From an actinobacterium LLX17 (GTDB taxonomy: Bacteria > Actinomycetota > Actinomycetes > Propionibacteriales > Nocardioidaceae): a DNA stretch of 64,000 nucleotides. The stretch is from positions 2,719,452-2,783,451 of the forward strand of contig KI301992.1 of the NCBI GenBank assembly GCA_000471045.1. The letters are read 5' to 3'. The notes under the pieces are model-generated. The model saw nothing but the letters and a program-made list of their open reading frames with translations, was not told the DNA's origin and did no database searches. This document shows, piece after piece, positions 33,955 to 44,316 of the stretch. A program made the translations under genes and the position numbers. Numbering within the stretch: position 1 is the stretch's first letter; each line of letters begins with the position of its first letter.

Positions 33955-35529
33955 TCAGGACCGGCCCTGCACCCGGATCTCGCGGATGTCTCCGCGGAAC
34001 TGGTCGGGTCCTGCCGGCGGGAGCTCGCGCAACCACACCACCACGTAGCGCGTGAAGGTCAGGTCGGGCAGGGAGACCGTGACGTCGGCGCCGGCCTGGT
34101 CGACCCGCGCCGCCTCGGTGAGCTCGTCGACGTCGGTGGGACTGCCGTCGGCGCCGGGCGCGGCCGTGAGGATCGACAGGCTCGTGGGCTCGCCCCCCAG
34201 GGTCAGGCGCACCGAGTCGACGTCACGCAGGGAGCCGAGGTCCAGCACCAGGCCCACACCGTCCTTGAGCCCACCCAGGTCGGCGCGTCGGTAGTAGAGG
34301 GACGTGGTCCAGCCGGTGGAGGGGTCGCCGTCGATGGCGAGCTCGGTCTCGTCGGGGTTCTCGGTCCCGTCGCCGCCCTGCGGGTCGAGGTCGGTGACGG
34401 AGGTGACCTCGAGAGGTCCGAGCTCGCCGGTGGCCGAGGGCGTGGGCTCGGCAGCGGTGCCCACGGTCTCGCGCCCCGCGAGCAGGCCGATGACCGCGGC
34501 GATGACCATGACGCCGACAACGCCCAGCGCCACGAGGCCTCGCTCGCCGCGGGTGAGGCTGCGGAGCCGGGCGAGCTGTCGCTCGGACGTGGTGGGCGGC
34601 GCGGGCTCGTAGGCCTTCGGGCGGCGACGCGGTGGCTCGAGTCCGGGGGGCGGCCCCACGGGCTCGATCACGGGGTCGTGGCGCGAGAGGTCGATCGACG
34701 TCGTGGGATCGGCGACAGGGGCCACCTCGACCGTCTCGGACCGGTCGGCGAGACGGTGCAGCTCCCGGGCCACCTCGGCCGCTGTCGTGATGGGAGCACG
34801 GTGGTGCACCGGCGGATGACCGAGGATGCGGTCGCAGACCGCATCGACGTCACGATCGATGCCGGCCCGCACCTGGCGCGGACGCAGGATCCGGCCGTGC
34901 TCGGTCGGGGCGGCACGCAGGCCGTCGACGTGGCCACCGGGCCACCGGCTCACGAGGCAGGCGTACAGGACCTTGCCGAGTCCCTGCACGTCGAGACGCT
35001 CAAGGTGCTGGCGCTCCAGCGGCCCGTCAGGAGTAGAGGTGGGCGCCAGCGCCGTGGCCACGCCCAGACCCACGACCCGCACGGCGCCCGACTCCTTGAG
35101 CAGCACCTGGTGGGGGGTGAGGCGACGGTGGTACTGGCCCAGGGCGTGGGCGTGGGCGAGTGCCTCGGCCACCTCGGCCACCACGGCGGCCGCTCGGCTG
35201 CTGGGCAGCGGGGCCTGGGCCAGGACGGCATCGAGCGAGAACGCTCGGGCCCACTCCCGCACCACCAGGTGATGCCCACGGTCGTCCTCGATCAGGTCGA
35301 GCACCCGCAGGAAGCGCGGATCGGTGACGGCGGTGGACCGGCGCGCGGCGTCGAGGAAGCCGTCGGCGCGGGGATCGTCGCTGGGGAGCAGCTCGAGCCC
35401 GACGTTGCGGGAGAGGACCGCGTCGTGCGCACGCCACGTGGTGGCGCCCAGACGTTCGTGCACGAGGTCCTGGAGGTGGTAGCGCTGGGCGATGACGTCC
35501 CCGGAGATCAGCGACCGCCGCTCCGTCAT
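33955..35529 (-). CDS. Pseudokinase with transmembrane helix and C-terminal beta domain (MurJ partner)
   Basis: 524 residues. N-terminal kinase-like fold (about 10-245) lacks key residues: VGLELL where VAVK is expected, [11 protein letters not shown] instead of HRD..N, and VVGLG instead of DFG. A membrane helix (about [21 protein letters not shown]) leads to an extracellular discoidin/CBM-like domain ([19 protein letters not shown] ... VRLTLGG). In mycobacteria these parts are fused to MurJ (MviN, Rv3910) and recruit FhaA when phosphorylated by PknB; here it is a separate gene next to murJ. Confidence 0.85.
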   Translation of the reverse strand: MTERRSLISGDVIAQRYHLQDLVHERLGATTWRAHDAVLSRNVGLELLPSDDPRADGFLDAARRSTAVTDPRFLRVLDLIEDDRGHHLVVREWARAFSLDAVLAQAPLPSSRAAAVVAEVAEALAHAHALGQYHRRLTPHQVLLKESGAVRVVGLGVATALAPTSTPDGPLERQHLERLDVQGLGKVLYACLVSRWPGGHVDGLRAAPTEHGRILRPRQVRAGIDRDVDAVCDRILGHPPVHHRAPITTAAEVARELHRLADRSETVEVAPVADPTTSIDLSRHDPVIEPVGPPPGLEPPRRRPKAYEPAPPTTSERQLARLRSLTRGERGLVALGVVGVMVIAAVIGLLAGRETVGTAAEPTPSATGELGPLEVTSVTDLDPQGGDGTENPDETELAIDGDPSTGWTTSLYYRRADLGGLKDGVGLVLDLGSLRDVDSVRLTLGGEPTSLSILTAAPGADGSPTDVDELTEAARVDQAGADVTVSLPDLTFTRYVVVWLRELPPAGPDQFRGDIREIRVQGRS

Positions 35530-35572
35530 GACCCTCCACCCCTTCCTGTCGTCAGTGTAGGTCGCACCAGGC

Positions 35573-37210
35573 CTAACGACGGCGAAGCACGGACGTCACC
35601 AGGTGCTGAATTTCCGTGATCCGGACCAGCCGGGCAGCCAGCAGGTACGCGAGGCCGCCGGCGGCACCCGCGACGGCCAGCGTGAGGAGCGCCCCGACCG
35701 GGCGATCACCCTCGATGCCGGCCAGGGCGAGCAGCTCGATACTGCCCAGCATGGCGGCGGCGGCGATCGCGCAGGCCACGGTGGCGCGCACCGCGAAGCG
35801 CAGCATCTCGGCGTCGACGATGCGTCCGCACCGACGGGAGAGGACCCAGACCGAGGCGATGCTGCCCACCAAGTAGGCGAGGGAGAACGACACCGCCAGC
35901 ATCGACGAGACGTACACGGGGGCCACGAGGTTGGTCAGCACGATCGCGGCCGTGACGTTCACGCCGGTCACGAGCACCTGCAGCAGGAAGGGCGTGCGGG
36001 TGTCCTCGTCGGCGTAGAAGCCGCGCAGCATCAGGAAGTGGACGCAGAACAGCACCATGGCCGGGGTGAACCCGACGATCGTGTCGCCGATGATCCGGGC
36101 GTCGTCACTCGCGGCACCGAGCGAGATGGCCGACGCGAGCTCGTGCCCGAGACAGGCGAGCGCCACGGCCACCGGGGCGATCACGACCAAGGCCATGCGC
36201 AGCGTCCGGCCCAGCTCGAGGCCCATGCGGGGCAGCTGGCGGTCCTGGGCGAAGCTCGCGAGGGTCGGCATGACGGCGGTGGCCAGCGACACCGTGATGA
36301 CGCCGTGGGGGACCTGGCTGATGAGGAAGCCCAGGCCGTAGACGGCCGATCCCGACCCCTCCACCTCACGCTTCGCGGCGGCCAGGTTTCCGCCGGTGCC
36401 CAGGCGGTTGACCACGACGAAGGCGACCTGGTTGACCGCGATGAACGCGAGCGTCCAGCCGCCGAGGCGCACCGTGTGGCCCAGGCCCACGCCGCGGAAG
36501 TCGAAGCGCGGCCGGTAGTGGAAACCGGTGGCCCGCAGGTAGGGGATGAGCACGGCCGACTGCACGACGATGCCGAGCGTGGAGCCGATGCCGAGCAGCA
36601 GAGCCTCGCCGAGCGTGAACCCGTCGCTGCCGCCCTCGCGGCCGAACACCACGACGTAGCTGCCGAGGGCCAGGCAGGCCACGACGTTGTTGACGATCGG
36701 TGCCCACATCATCGGGCCGAAGCGACGACGTGCGTTGAGCACCTGGCCCACCAGCACGAAGGCCCCGTAGAAGAACACCTGTGGCACGCACAGGTACATC
36801 AGCAGCCTCGCCGACTCCCGCTGCTCGCTGAACTCGGCCGTGAACAACAGGGAGTCGAACACGACGCGCAGCAGCAGCGGGACCGCCACGACCAGCAGCA
36901 CCGTGGCGGCCAGCAGGACGAGGAGGCCCAGGGTGATGATGCGATTGGCGTAGGCGTCACCACCGTCGTCGTCGCGCCGCATGGCCCGCACCAGCTGCGG
37001 CACCAGGACGACGTTGAAGACGCCGCCGGCCACGAGGATGTACAGGCTGTTGGGCACCGAGTTGGCGCTGTCGAAGAGGTCGGCGTCGAGGCTCGTGCCG
37101 ATGGCCCAGATCAGCAGCAGCGCGCGCAGGAAGCCGGTGAGTCGCGACACGATCGTGCCGAGGGCCATCCACGCGCTGGCGCGGGCGACGTCCCCGGAGG
37201 AGTCGCTCAT
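35573..37210 (-). CDS. murJ: Lipid II flippase MurJ
   Basis: 545 residues, about 14 membrane helices, MOP/MviN fold (MALGTIVSRLTGFLRALLLIWAIG start; SANSVPNSLYILVAGGVFNVVLVPQLVRAM). Exports lipid-linked peptidoglycan precursor. Unlike the mycobacterial protein it ends without the pseudokinase region. ATG overlaps the stop of the DUF6049 gene. Confidence 0.95.
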   Translation of the reverse strand: MSDSSGDVARASAWMALGTIVSRLTGFLRALLLIWAIGTSLDADLFDSANSVPNSLYILVAGGVFNVVLVPQLVRAMRRDDDGGDAYANRIITLGLLVLLAATVLLVVAVPLLLRVVFDSLLFTAEFSEQRESARLLMYLCVPQVFFYGAFVLVGQVLNARRRFGPMMWAPIVNNVVACLALGSYVVVFGREGGSDGFTLGEALLLGIGSTLGIVVQSAVLIPYLRATGFHYRPRFDFRGVGLGHTVRLGGWTLAFIAVNQVAFVVVNRLGTGGNLAAAKREVEGSGSAVYGLGFLISQVPHGVITVSLATAVMPTLASFAQDRQLPRMGLELGRTLRMALVVIAPVAVALACLGHELASAISLGAASDDARIIGDTIVGFTPAMVLFCVHFLMLRGFYADEDTRTPFLLQVLVTGVNVTAAIVLTNLVAPVYVSSMLAVSFSLAYLVGSIASVWVLSRRCGRIVDAEMLRFAVRATVACAIAAAAMLGSIELLALAGIEGDRPVGALLTLAVAGAAGGLAYLLAARLVRITEIQHLVTSVLRRR

Positions 37211-39315
37211 GCCGGTCCGTCCTCATCCGGCTCATCCGGCTCATCCGCACGCGACCGGCGCGGCAGGACGAAGCGGCGGGCGAGAGCCAGCACGACGAGC
37301 GCCCCCGCGAGTCCCATCGCCACCCAGATGACGGTGCTGGCGTTGCTGGATCTCACGTTGAACTGGGCCGGGTTCCCGAGCACCTCGCCATCGGCCGTCA
37401 CGAGGCTGGCGGTCAGCGACGTGGTGCTCTGCTGACCGACGTCGACGACGACGTTGACCGTGTTGCGGGCACCCGCCGGGATGTCGACCGGCTCGATGTC
37501 CGGCACCTGCAGCTGCGGATTGGTCGAACGCACCTGGATGCCGACCCGGATCGTGCGGTCGGTGGGGTTGGCGATCGTCAGCGGCACCTGCCCCTCCGAT
37601 CCCGACAGGATGAAGGAGGGGGGACCCTCGACCGTCACGGCCGCGAGCTGGTCCTCGATCCGGGAGCGGGCCTCGCGGGCCAGGGCGATGGCCTCGGGGC
37701 CCTGTCCTCGCCAACGCGTGCCGACCAGCCAGGCCACCGAACGGGCGAGGTCGGTCGAGGCGGCCTCGTCGACGCTGATGGCGTCGAGCGTCGAGATGGC
37801 GTCCTGCAGCTCCAGGACGGACGCCAGCAGCTGGCCCGAGATGGGGGTGGCGGTCGGCAGCGGCAGGTCGTCCTCGTAGGTCGACAGCGGCTGGAGCAGC
37901 AGGTCGTCCGGCGTGGTGGGGACGGTGCCCGGCGCTGACCACAGTGCCGAGAAGTCGGCGGCACGCCACTGCGGCCCGGGGTCCCAGTCCGGGGGCACGA
38001 CCGTGACGGCGTCGGCCCGCGAGTCCGGGTCGATCTGGCGCTGCAGCCCGGCGAGCGCCGACTCGGTCAGGATGCGCTGACGCAGGGTGAGGGCCGTCGC
38101 CGCTCCGGGCACCCCGGCGGAGAGGTCGTCGTCGACGAGCATCGGGACCGGGCCGGCTGTCGTGTCGGTGCGCAGGAGGGAGCCGTCACGGGTCGACCAG
38201 CCCGGCAGGTTCGCGGAGTCGACGATGAAGGGTTGGTCGCCGGCCTGGCGCAGCTGGGCGAGCAGCGCGGGCGAGAGGGCGCCTGGGCCGACCCAGGTCG
38301 CGCGGCGTCCGCTGATGCCGTGGGTGGCGAGCGCGTCGGACGTGGCGCGATCGATCGACTGGCGCAGCGCGGTGGACGTCTCCGGGTTCATGGAGAGCGC
38401 CTGCTGGTCGGGTTCTCCGTAGCCGATGACCCACGTGCTGACGCGCCGGGCGAGGTCGACGAGGTCGGCGGCGAAGGTCTCGACCGCCTCGGTCTCGGCC
38501 TCGGACAGCTCAGCGTCGGCCGGCAGTCCGCGTCCGTCGGCGATGGCGGTCAGCCCGTCGAGCAGGGCAGGGTCCAGCACGATCGTGCTGCCGGCCACCG
38601 GCGTCGTCTCGACGAGGTCGAGCAGGTTGCGCAACCGGCCGTCCTCGCTGACGGCCTCGACGAGCCGAGCGGCGTCCGGGTAGGTGCCGTCGGCCACCGG
38701 CGCGATCGGCATGGCGAAGGACCACAGCACCGACGTGGGCACGGCCGGGCGGTCGGGCGCCGTGAGCGGGACGAAGGTCGTGGCGCGCCCCACGGCCCGG
38801 TTGAGCCGCTCACCGTCGGGCCGGGTGCCGAGCAGCTGGATGCCCAGGGGGTAGACGCCCTCGGCCCCGGTGACGCCGAGGTCGGCCCATGGCACGGTCA
38901 CGGTGAAGGTCGTCTCGTCACCGGGCGCGAGGTCACCGATGTTGTCGAAGGTGTCGAGCTTGGTGATCCGGTCACCGGTGTAGCCGGCGTCGTCGGCGAC
39001 AGCCTGCGTCACCTGCGAGCGCGTCGTGAACGGGGTCCTGGGGATGACTAGGTAGGCCTGCAGGTTCGTCCAGGTGAAGTCGTTGCGATTCTCGACCGTG
39101 CCGGAGAGCGTGACGGGCTGACCGGGCGTGAGCGTCACGGGGGTCAGGGCCGTCAACGTGACGGTGAGGTCGGCCGGGTCGTCGTCGGCCGCCGCAGCTG
39201 GCGGGGCCGAGGTGACGGCGCCGAGGGTCGGGAGCGCGACCAGCGCGAGGGTCAGGAGGACCGACACCACGCCCCGGGGACGGCGACGCGGGAAGCGTCG
39301 GTCGGCGCGGCTCAC
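37207..39315 (-). CDS. DUF6049 family secreted, membrane-anchored protein
   Basis: 702 residues from GTG. Twin-Arg-like basic start and signal segment (VVSVLLTLALVALPTLGAVTSAPPAAAA), large extracellular region, and a C-terminal helix (STVIWVAMGLAGALVVLALA) followed by basic residues. Equivalent of Rv3909, always beside murJ in actinobacteria; likely a cell-wall accessory factor, function unknown. Confidence 0.88.
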   Translation of the reverse strand: MSRADRRFPRRRPRGVVSVLLTLALVALPTLGAVTSAPPAAAADDDPADLTVTLTALTPVTLTPGQPVTLSGTVENRNDFTWTNLQAYLVIPRTPFTTRSQVTQAVADDAGYTGDRITKLDTFDNIGDLAPGDETTFTVTVPWADLGVTGAEGVYPLGIQLLGTRPDGERLNRAVGRATTFVPLTAPDRPAVPTSVLWSFAMPIAPVADGTYPDAARLVEAVSEDGRLRNLLDLVETTPVAGSTIVLDPALLDGLTAIADGRGLPADAELSEAETEAVETFAADLVDLARRVSTWVIGYGEPDQQALSMNPETSTALRQSIDRATSDALATHGISGRRATWVGPGALSPALLAQLRQAGDQPFIVDSANLPGWSTRDGSLLRTDTTAGPVPMLVDDDLSAGVPGAATALTLRQRILTESALAGLQRQIDPDSRADAVTVVPPDWDPGPQWRAADFSALWSAPGTVPTTPDDLLLQPLSTYEDDLPLPTATPISGQLLASVLELQDAISTLDAISVDEAASTDLARSVAWLVGTRWRGQGPEAIALAREARSRIEDQLAAVTVEGPPSFILSGSEGQVPLTIANPTDRTIRVGIQVRSTNPQLQVPDIEPVDIPAGARNTVNVVVDVGQQSTTSLTASLVTADGEVLGNPAQFNVRSSNASTVIWVAMGLAGALVVLALARRFVLPRRSRADEPDEPDEDGPA

Positions 39316-39371
39316 CGCACCATGTTAGGGGGAGGGTGCGCGGAGGGGCATGGTCCGTAGACTGCGACACC

Positions 39372-40805
39372 GTGCCCCCGCCGATTCTCGACCCCGCCCA
39401 GCAGGCGCGCATCGACGCGCTGCTGCGCGACGTCCCGATGCTGACCGAGCTCGGACGACGCTTCGCCGGGGCCGGCTTCGAGCTCGCGCTCGTGGGCGGG
39501 CCGGTGCGCGACACGCTGCTCGGGCGTGGCGGCCAGGACTGGGACTTCACGTCGTCGGCCCGCCCCGACGACATCGAACGGGTCGTGTCCGGATGGGCCG
39601 ATGCCACGTGGGACGTCGGACGCGAGTTCGGCACGATCGGCGTGCGCAAGGGCAAGGCCCAGATCGAGATCACGACGTACCGCTCCGACGTCTACGACCC
39701 CGAGTCGCGCAAGCCGCAGGTCGCGTTCGGCGACACCCTCGAGGGGGACCTGTCGCGCCGCGACTTCACCGTCAACGCGATGGCGCTGCGGCTGTCCGAC
39801 GGCGCGTTCGTCGACCCGTTCGACGGACTCGCGGCGTTGACCGCCCGGCAGCTCGACACCCCCGTCACGGCCACGCAGTCCTTCGACGACGACCCCCTGC
39901 GGATGATGCGGGCCGCCCGCTTCGTCGCGCAGCTCGGCTTCGAGCCCTCGCCGGCAGTCGTCGAGGCCATGACGGCGCAGGCCGAGCGCATCACGATCGT
40001 CTCGGCCGAGCGGGTGCGTGACGAGATCGACAAGCTGCTGTGTGCGGTCGACCCCGTGCCGGGACTGCGGCTGCTGGTCTCCTCCGGCATCGCCGACCAC
40101 GTGCTGCCCGAGCTGCCGGCGCTCCGCCTCGAGCGCGACGAGCACCACCGGCACAAGGACGTGTACGAGCACTCGCTCACGGTGCTGGAGCAGGCGATCG
40201 CGCTGGAGCCTCGTCTGGGCGACGGCCCCGACCTCGTCATCCGGTTGGCGGCGCTCCTGCACGACATCGGCAAGCCGCGCACCCGGCGGTTCCAGCCCGG
40301 GGGCACGGTGACCTTCCACCACCACGACGTCGTGGGCGCCAAGCTGACCCGCAAGCGCATGCGGGCGCTGCGCTACAGCAACGACGTCGTCGAGGCGGTC
40401 GAGAAGCTGGTCGAGCTGCACCTGCGCTTCCACGGCTACGGCTCGGGCGAGTGGACCGACTCGGCGGTGCGGCGCTACGTGCGCGACGCCGGCGATGAGC
40501 TCGAGCGCCTGCACGTGCTGACGCGCGCCGACTGCACGACCCGCAACGCCCGCAAGGCCGCCCGCCTGCAGCGCACCTATGACGACCTCGAGCGCCGCAT
40601 CGAGGTCCTGTCGGAGGCCGAGGAGCTCGGCGCCATCCGACCCGACCTGGACGGCAACCAGATCATGGCGATCCTCGACCTGCCACCGGGCCGCGAGGTC
40701 GGCGAGGCCTACCGCTTCCTGCTCGACCTGCGCATGGACCGCGGCCCCCTCGGCGAGGAGCAGGCCACCGAGGCCCTGCGCGCCTGGTTCGCCGCGCGCC
40801 CCTGA
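39372..40805 (+). CDS. CCA tRNA nucleotidyltransferase
   Basis: 477 residues from GTG. Nucleotidyltransferase core FELALVGGPVRDTLLGRGGQDWDFTSSA with the catalytic DxD (QDWDF), RRDFTVNAMAL, and an HD domain (LAALLHDIGKPRT). Adds CCA to tRNA 3' ends, required for tRNA-Ile at 14.6 kb. TAGACT eight bases upstream of the start suggests a leaderless transcript. Same place as Rv3907c (pcnA). Confidence 0.95.
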   Translation: MPPPILDPAQQARIDALLRDVPMLTELGRRFAGAGFELALVGGPVRDTLLGRGGQDWDFTSSARPDDIERVVSGWADATWDVGREFGTIGVRKGKAQIEITTYRSDVYDPESRKPQVAFGDTLEGDLSRRDFTVNAMALRLSDGAFVDPFDGLAALTARQLDTPVTATQSFDDDPLRMMRAARFVAQLGFEPSPAVVEAMTAQAERITIVSAERVRDEIDKLLCAVDPVPGLRLLVSSGIADHVLPELPALRLERDEHHRHKDVYEHSLTVLEQAIALEPRLGDGPDLVIRLAALLHDIGKPRTRRFQPGGTVTFHHHDVVGAKLTRKRMRALRYSNDVVEAVEKLVELHLRFHGYGSGEWTDSAVRRYVRDAGDELERLHVLTRADCTTRNARKAARLQRTYDDLERRIEVLSEAEELGAIRPDLDGNQIMAILDLPPGREVGEAYRFLLDLRMDRGPLGEEQATEALRAWFAARP

Positions 40806-40812
40806 AAAGGGA

Positions 40813-40846
40813 CGAGCCCCGGGGACCGATCGGTCCCCGGGGCTCG
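40813..40846. terminator. Bidirectional terminator, 17-bp perfect palindrome
   Basis: CGAGCCCCGGGGACCGA (40813-40829) followed at once by its reverse complement (40830-40846). Lies between the convergent CCA-adding enzyme and binding-protein genes. Confidence 0.88.
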
Positions 40847-40863
40847 CCGTCCAGCTGGTGTGA

Positions 40864-42159
40864 CTACTGCAGCGAGAAGCAGGGCTCGCTGAAGTCGTAG
40901 TCGCTCGCGGTCGGACCCGCCGTGAAGTCCTGCTCGATCGAGACGCCCGACGGGGCGCTCGGGTCGACGCGGGAGATCACGCTCTCACGGAAGGCGACCT
41001 CGTTGGGCTCACCGTTGGAGGCGCCGGCCTCGTTCGGCAGCATGCCCTCGTAGTCGACCTCCTCGAGCTCCCCGGCAGCCTTCACCAGGTTCTCGCGGCT
41101 GATGCCACCGTCCATCTCGGCCGCGGCCTCGAGCGCCGCCAGGAGCGGGTAGCTCCAGGCCCAGCCGGACGTGTAACCGTCGTTGGGCTTGACGTCCGGG
41201 CCGAGGGCGTCACGCATGGCCTGGTGGCCCGGCGTGTCGGTGCCGAACGGACCCCACGGACCGGCCTGGAAGTACAGCGCCTGCAGTGCCGGCGCGGCGG
41301 CCGACCCCAGCAGGGCCGGGTTCCAGGTCGGGCTGGACCCGACGACGGTGCCCTTGAAGCCGTTCTGGGCCAGGCCGCCGACGATCGTGGCCATCTCGGC
41401 CGGACCGGTGGAGACGAAGACCAGGTCGGCCTGCTCACCCAGGATCTGCTGGATGGCACCGGTCTGGTTGTCGGCCCCGTTCGGCGTCTCGACCTTGACG
41501 AACTCCATCTCGTTGGCCTTGGCGGCCACCTCGACACCGGCGGCGGCGTCTCCGCCGTAGTCGCCGGGGTAGCCGACGGCCACGACCTTGTTGGTGGCGC
41601 CACGGTTCTCGACCGCCCAGTCGACGCCGTTCATGGCCTCGAAGCAGTAGTTGGCACCGGACTCGAGGATCTGGTCCTCGAACTCCCACGCCGAGTTCCA
41701 CGAGGCCGGGACGCCGATGACGTCGTCGGACTTCATGTCCTCGAGGATCGCGAGGGTCTGCGAGGACCCGAGGGTCTGCGCGAGGGCCAGGATGTCGTCA
41801 CGCATCTCCTGGTACTTGCGGTTGTGGATCTCGGGGTTGTACTCGGCGTCGGCGATGTTCTCCTCGAGGCTGATGTCGTAGCCTCCCACGCCACCGTCCT
41901 CGTTGACCTTCTCCCAGAACGCCTTCTGGGCGTCCGTGATCGGCACCGCGAGAGGAGCGAACGGGCCCTTGGTGAGGTCGGAGATGGCGCCGAGGTAGAT
42001 GCAGCCGTTGTCGGCGTTCACGGCGTTGGGGCAGGCCTCGTCGGTGATGCCGCTGCCGGCCTCACCGCCGCTGCCACTGTCGTTGCCGCGACACGCGGTG
42101 AGCACGAGGCTGGCGGTGACCGCACAGGCGGCGACCCGCAACAGGGTTCGTTTCGTCAT
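40864..42159 (-). CDS. Liv-type ABC transporter substrate-binding lipoprotein
   Basis: 431 residues from ATG 42159 with AAAGGA. Lipoprotein signal with lipobox LTAC (Cys about 25), then a periplasmic-binding type I fold. Fits the last gene of the divergent-TetR-controlled operon livF-livG-ligase-livH-livM-binding protein. It is unlike classical LivJ, and a Gly-rich stretch follows the lipobox. Substrate unknown; the embedded acyl-CoA ligase hints at a carboxylic acid. Confidence 0.9.
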   Translation of the reverse strand: MTKRTLLRVAACAVTASLVLTACRGNDSGSGGEAGSGITDEACPNAVNADNGCIYLGAISDLTKGPFAPLAVPITDAQKAFWEKVNEDGGVGGYDISLEENIADAEYNPEIHNRKYQEMRDDILALAQTLGSSQTLAILEDMKSDDVIGVPASWNSAWEFEDQILESGANYCFEAMNGVDWAVENRGATNKVVAVGYPGDYGGDAAAGVEVAAKANEMEFVKVETPNGADNQTGAIQQILGEQADLVFVSTGPAEMATIVGGLAQNGFKGTVVGSSPTWNPALLGSAAAPALQALYFQAGPWGPFGTDTPGHQAMRDALGPDVKPNDGYTSGWAWSYPLLAALEAAAEMDGGISRENLVKAAGELEEVDYEGMLPNEAGASNGEPNEVAFRESVISRVDPSAPSGVSIEQDFTAGPTASDYDFSEPCFSLQ

Positions 42160-42277
42160 GCGGGATTCCTTTCGGACGATGCCGGTCATGGGACCGGCTG
42201 GGGGGTGGAGGTCGTGTCGGATCGAAGGGGCGGGATCGAAGGGACGGGGTGGACAGGTGGGGCGGATCGAAGTGAGG
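42160..42277 (-). repeat. livM-binding protein gap: hairpin and three GGATCGAAG repeats
   Basis: GGATCGAAG occurs at 42219-42227, 42233-42241 and 42264-42272. GCCGGTC (42181-42187) and GACCGGC (42192-42198) form a 7-bp hairpin just upstream of the binding-protein ribosome site. Such structures can stabilise the segment for the binding protein, which is usually needed in excess. Confidence 0.5.
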
Positions 42278-43423
42278 TCAATAGCTGAACGGCCACCCCT
42301 TCCAGTAATTACGTATTCGCATCCAGATGCCGAAGAGGCCCCGAGGCTCGAAGATCAGGAAGCCGATGATCAGCAGGCCGTAGAGGATCGCCTCGAGCTG
42401 GAAGACGCTCAGGAAGCCACCGCTGCCGGCCGTCGTGCTGATGAAGGGCATGAAGTGGGCGATCTCGCCCGAGATGCGGCCCAGTGACGTCACGAAGAGG
42501 GCGCCCATGATCGAGCCGCTGATGGTGGCGACGCCGCCGATCAGGATCATCGCGAGGTACTGGATGCTCAGCAGGAGGCCGAAGGTGCCGGGCTCGAAGA
42601 CGCCCACCACCGCGAAGTACAGCGCCCCGGCCACGCCGGCGAAGAACGACGACATCGCGAACGCCATGATCTTGTACCGGGTGAGGTCGACGCCGATGAC
42701 GGCCGCCGCGACGTCGCGGTCGCGCACCGCCGAGAAGGCCCGGCCGACGCCCGATCGGGCGATGTTGCGCCCGAGGATCGCGAACACGATGAGGAAGATC
42801 AGCGCGAAGAGGAACTGTCGCTGCTCGCGCTCGAGCATGACGCCGAGCACGGGCCCGGTGTCGTTGAGGTCGAAGCCGAAGACCACGAGGTCGGGGCCGC
42901 GGCGACCGACGCCGGGTCCACCCGTGAGGTCGCGCGACTCCCGGAAGATGTGGTCGCCCAGGAAGACCAGCCCGAGGGTCACGATCGCGAGGTACAGACC
43001 GCGCAGTCGCACCGCGATCGGGCCGACGAGCAGTCCGGCGAGGGCGGCCACGACGCCGGACGCCGGCAGCCAGATCCACATCGGCAGGCCGTAGCCCAGC
43101 ACCGCACCGTCGGGGTCACCACCCAGCACCGCACCCGTGTAGGCGCCCAGCCCGATGAAGAACGCGTGGCCCAGCGAAACCTGACCTGCGTACCCCGTGA
43201 CGAGGTTGAGGCCGATGGCGCCGACCGACGCGATGAGGCCGAGCGTCAGCACCAGCAGCAGGTCGTCGGTCAGCATGAACGGCAGGCCGAAGGCGACCAG
43301 GATGATCGCGAAGGTCGACCGACGCTTGGCCGGCGTGTTGAGGAGCGTCATGTCCTCGGCGTAGGACGTGGTCGCGAGCGGACGCCCGCGCAGCCCCCGG
43401 GAACGAGTCTTGACCATGCTCAT
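42278..43423 (-). CDS. Liv-type ABC transporter permease LivM
   Basis: 381 residues, about 9-10 membrane helices with ASVGAIGLNLVTGYAGQVSLGHAFFIGLGAYT, the family signature. ATG overlaps the livH stop (ATGA). Pairs with LivH to form the translocation channel. Confidence 0.93.
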   Translation of the reverse strand: MSMVKTRSRGLRGRPLATTSYAEDMTLLNTPAKRRSTFAIILVAFGLPFMLTDDLLLVLTLGLIASVGAIGLNLVTGYAGQVSLGHAFFIGLGAYTGAVLGGDPDGAVLGYGLPMWIWLPASGVVAALAGLLVGPIAVRLRGLYLAIVTLGLVFLGDHIFRESRDLTGGPGVGRRGPDLVVFGFDLNDTGPVLGVMLEREQRQFLFALIFLIVFAILGRNIARSGVGRAFSAVRDRDVAAAVIGVDLTRYKIMAFAMSSFFAGVAGALYFAVVGVFEPGTFGLLLSIQYLAMILIGGVATISGSIMGALFVTSLGRISGEIAHFMPFISTTAGSGGFLSVFQLEAILYGLLIIGFLIFEPRGLFGIWMRIRNYWKGWPFSY

Positions 43424-44316
43424 ACCCGCTCCACCTCCTTGGTGCCGAAGAGTCCATAGGGTCTGATGAGCAGCACCAGGAACATGAGGGCGTACGGCGC
43501 GACCAGCGAGAAGTTGTTGCCGAGCCACGGGGCCACATCGGGCTGGTAGCTGGCGGTGAGGGCCTCGATGACGCCGACCGCGAGGCCGCCCACGACGGCC
43601 CCTGGCACAGAGTCGAGGCCGCCGATGATGATGGCGGGCAGCGCCTTCAGCGCGATGATCCAGGTGGCCTGGTCGATGCCGGCCGTGCCCGCCGCGACGA
43701 AGGTTCCGGCGATGGCCGCGAGGCCACCGGCGATCGCCCAGGCGAGCGCGAAGATGACGCCGACCCGGATGCCCTGGGCCATCGCGGTCTCCTGGTCGAG
43801 CGCGGTGGCCCGCATCGCGAGGCCGGCCCGGGTGTACCGGAAGAACAGCGCCAGGGCGACGACCGTGACGATCGTGACCGCGATGAGCCCGAGGCGCTGC
43901 TGCGAGATCGTGATGCCGAAGAGCTCGTACCGCTTCGTGCCGTTGGGATAGGTGACGATCTTCGACTGCACGCCGATGTAGCGGTTGGCGAAGATGCGCA
44001 GCACGATGTCGATGCCGATCGTGATGATCGCCAGGGTGAACACCGGCTTGCCGATCATCGGCCGCAGGGCCAGCCGCTCGACGATCATCCCGGTGAGGGC
44101 ACCGGCCAGGACGGCGAGCACCATGCCGACCCAGAAGGGCAGCTCGAAGACCTTGGTGAAGTGGTATGCGTACAGGCCACCGGCGATCATGAGGGCCGGC
44201 TGCGCGAACGAGATGACGTGCGTGGCCTTGTAGATCATCACGTAGCCGAGGGCGAGCAGGGCGTAGATCGACCCCTGCCCCAGGCCGTTGACGACCGACT
44301 GGACGAATGCCTCCAT
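43420..44316 (-). CDS. Liv-type ABC transporter permease LivH
   Basis: 298 residues, about 8 helices, QSVVNGLGQGSIYALLALGYVMIYKATHVISFAQ start and AIIIGGLDSVPGAVVGGLAVGVIEAL end. ATG overlaps the upstream ligase stop (TGATG). Confidence 0.93.
   Translation of the reverse strand: MEAFVQSVVNGLGQGSIYALLALGYVMIYKATHVISFAQPALMIAGGLYAYHFTKVFELPFWVGMVLAVLAGALTGMIVERLALRPMIGKPVFTLAIITIGIDIVLRIFANRYIGVQSKIVTYPNGTKRYELFGITISQQRLGLIAVTIVTVVALALFFRYTRAGLAMRATALDQETAMAQGIRVGVIFALAWAIAGGLAAIAGTFVAAGTAGIDQATWIIALKALPAIIIGGLDSVPGAVVGGLAVGVIEALTASYQPDVAPWLGNNFSLVAPYALMFLVLLIRPYGLFGTKEVERV

Noticed and set aside
33937..35619. 560-codon open frame opposite the pseudokinase
   Set aside because: Shadow of a gene with clear domain order and ribosome site.
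35603..37435. 610-codon open frame opposite murJ
   Set aside because: His/Gln/Glu/Arg-rich shadow; a membrane protein's complement often produces such a frame. No start signal.
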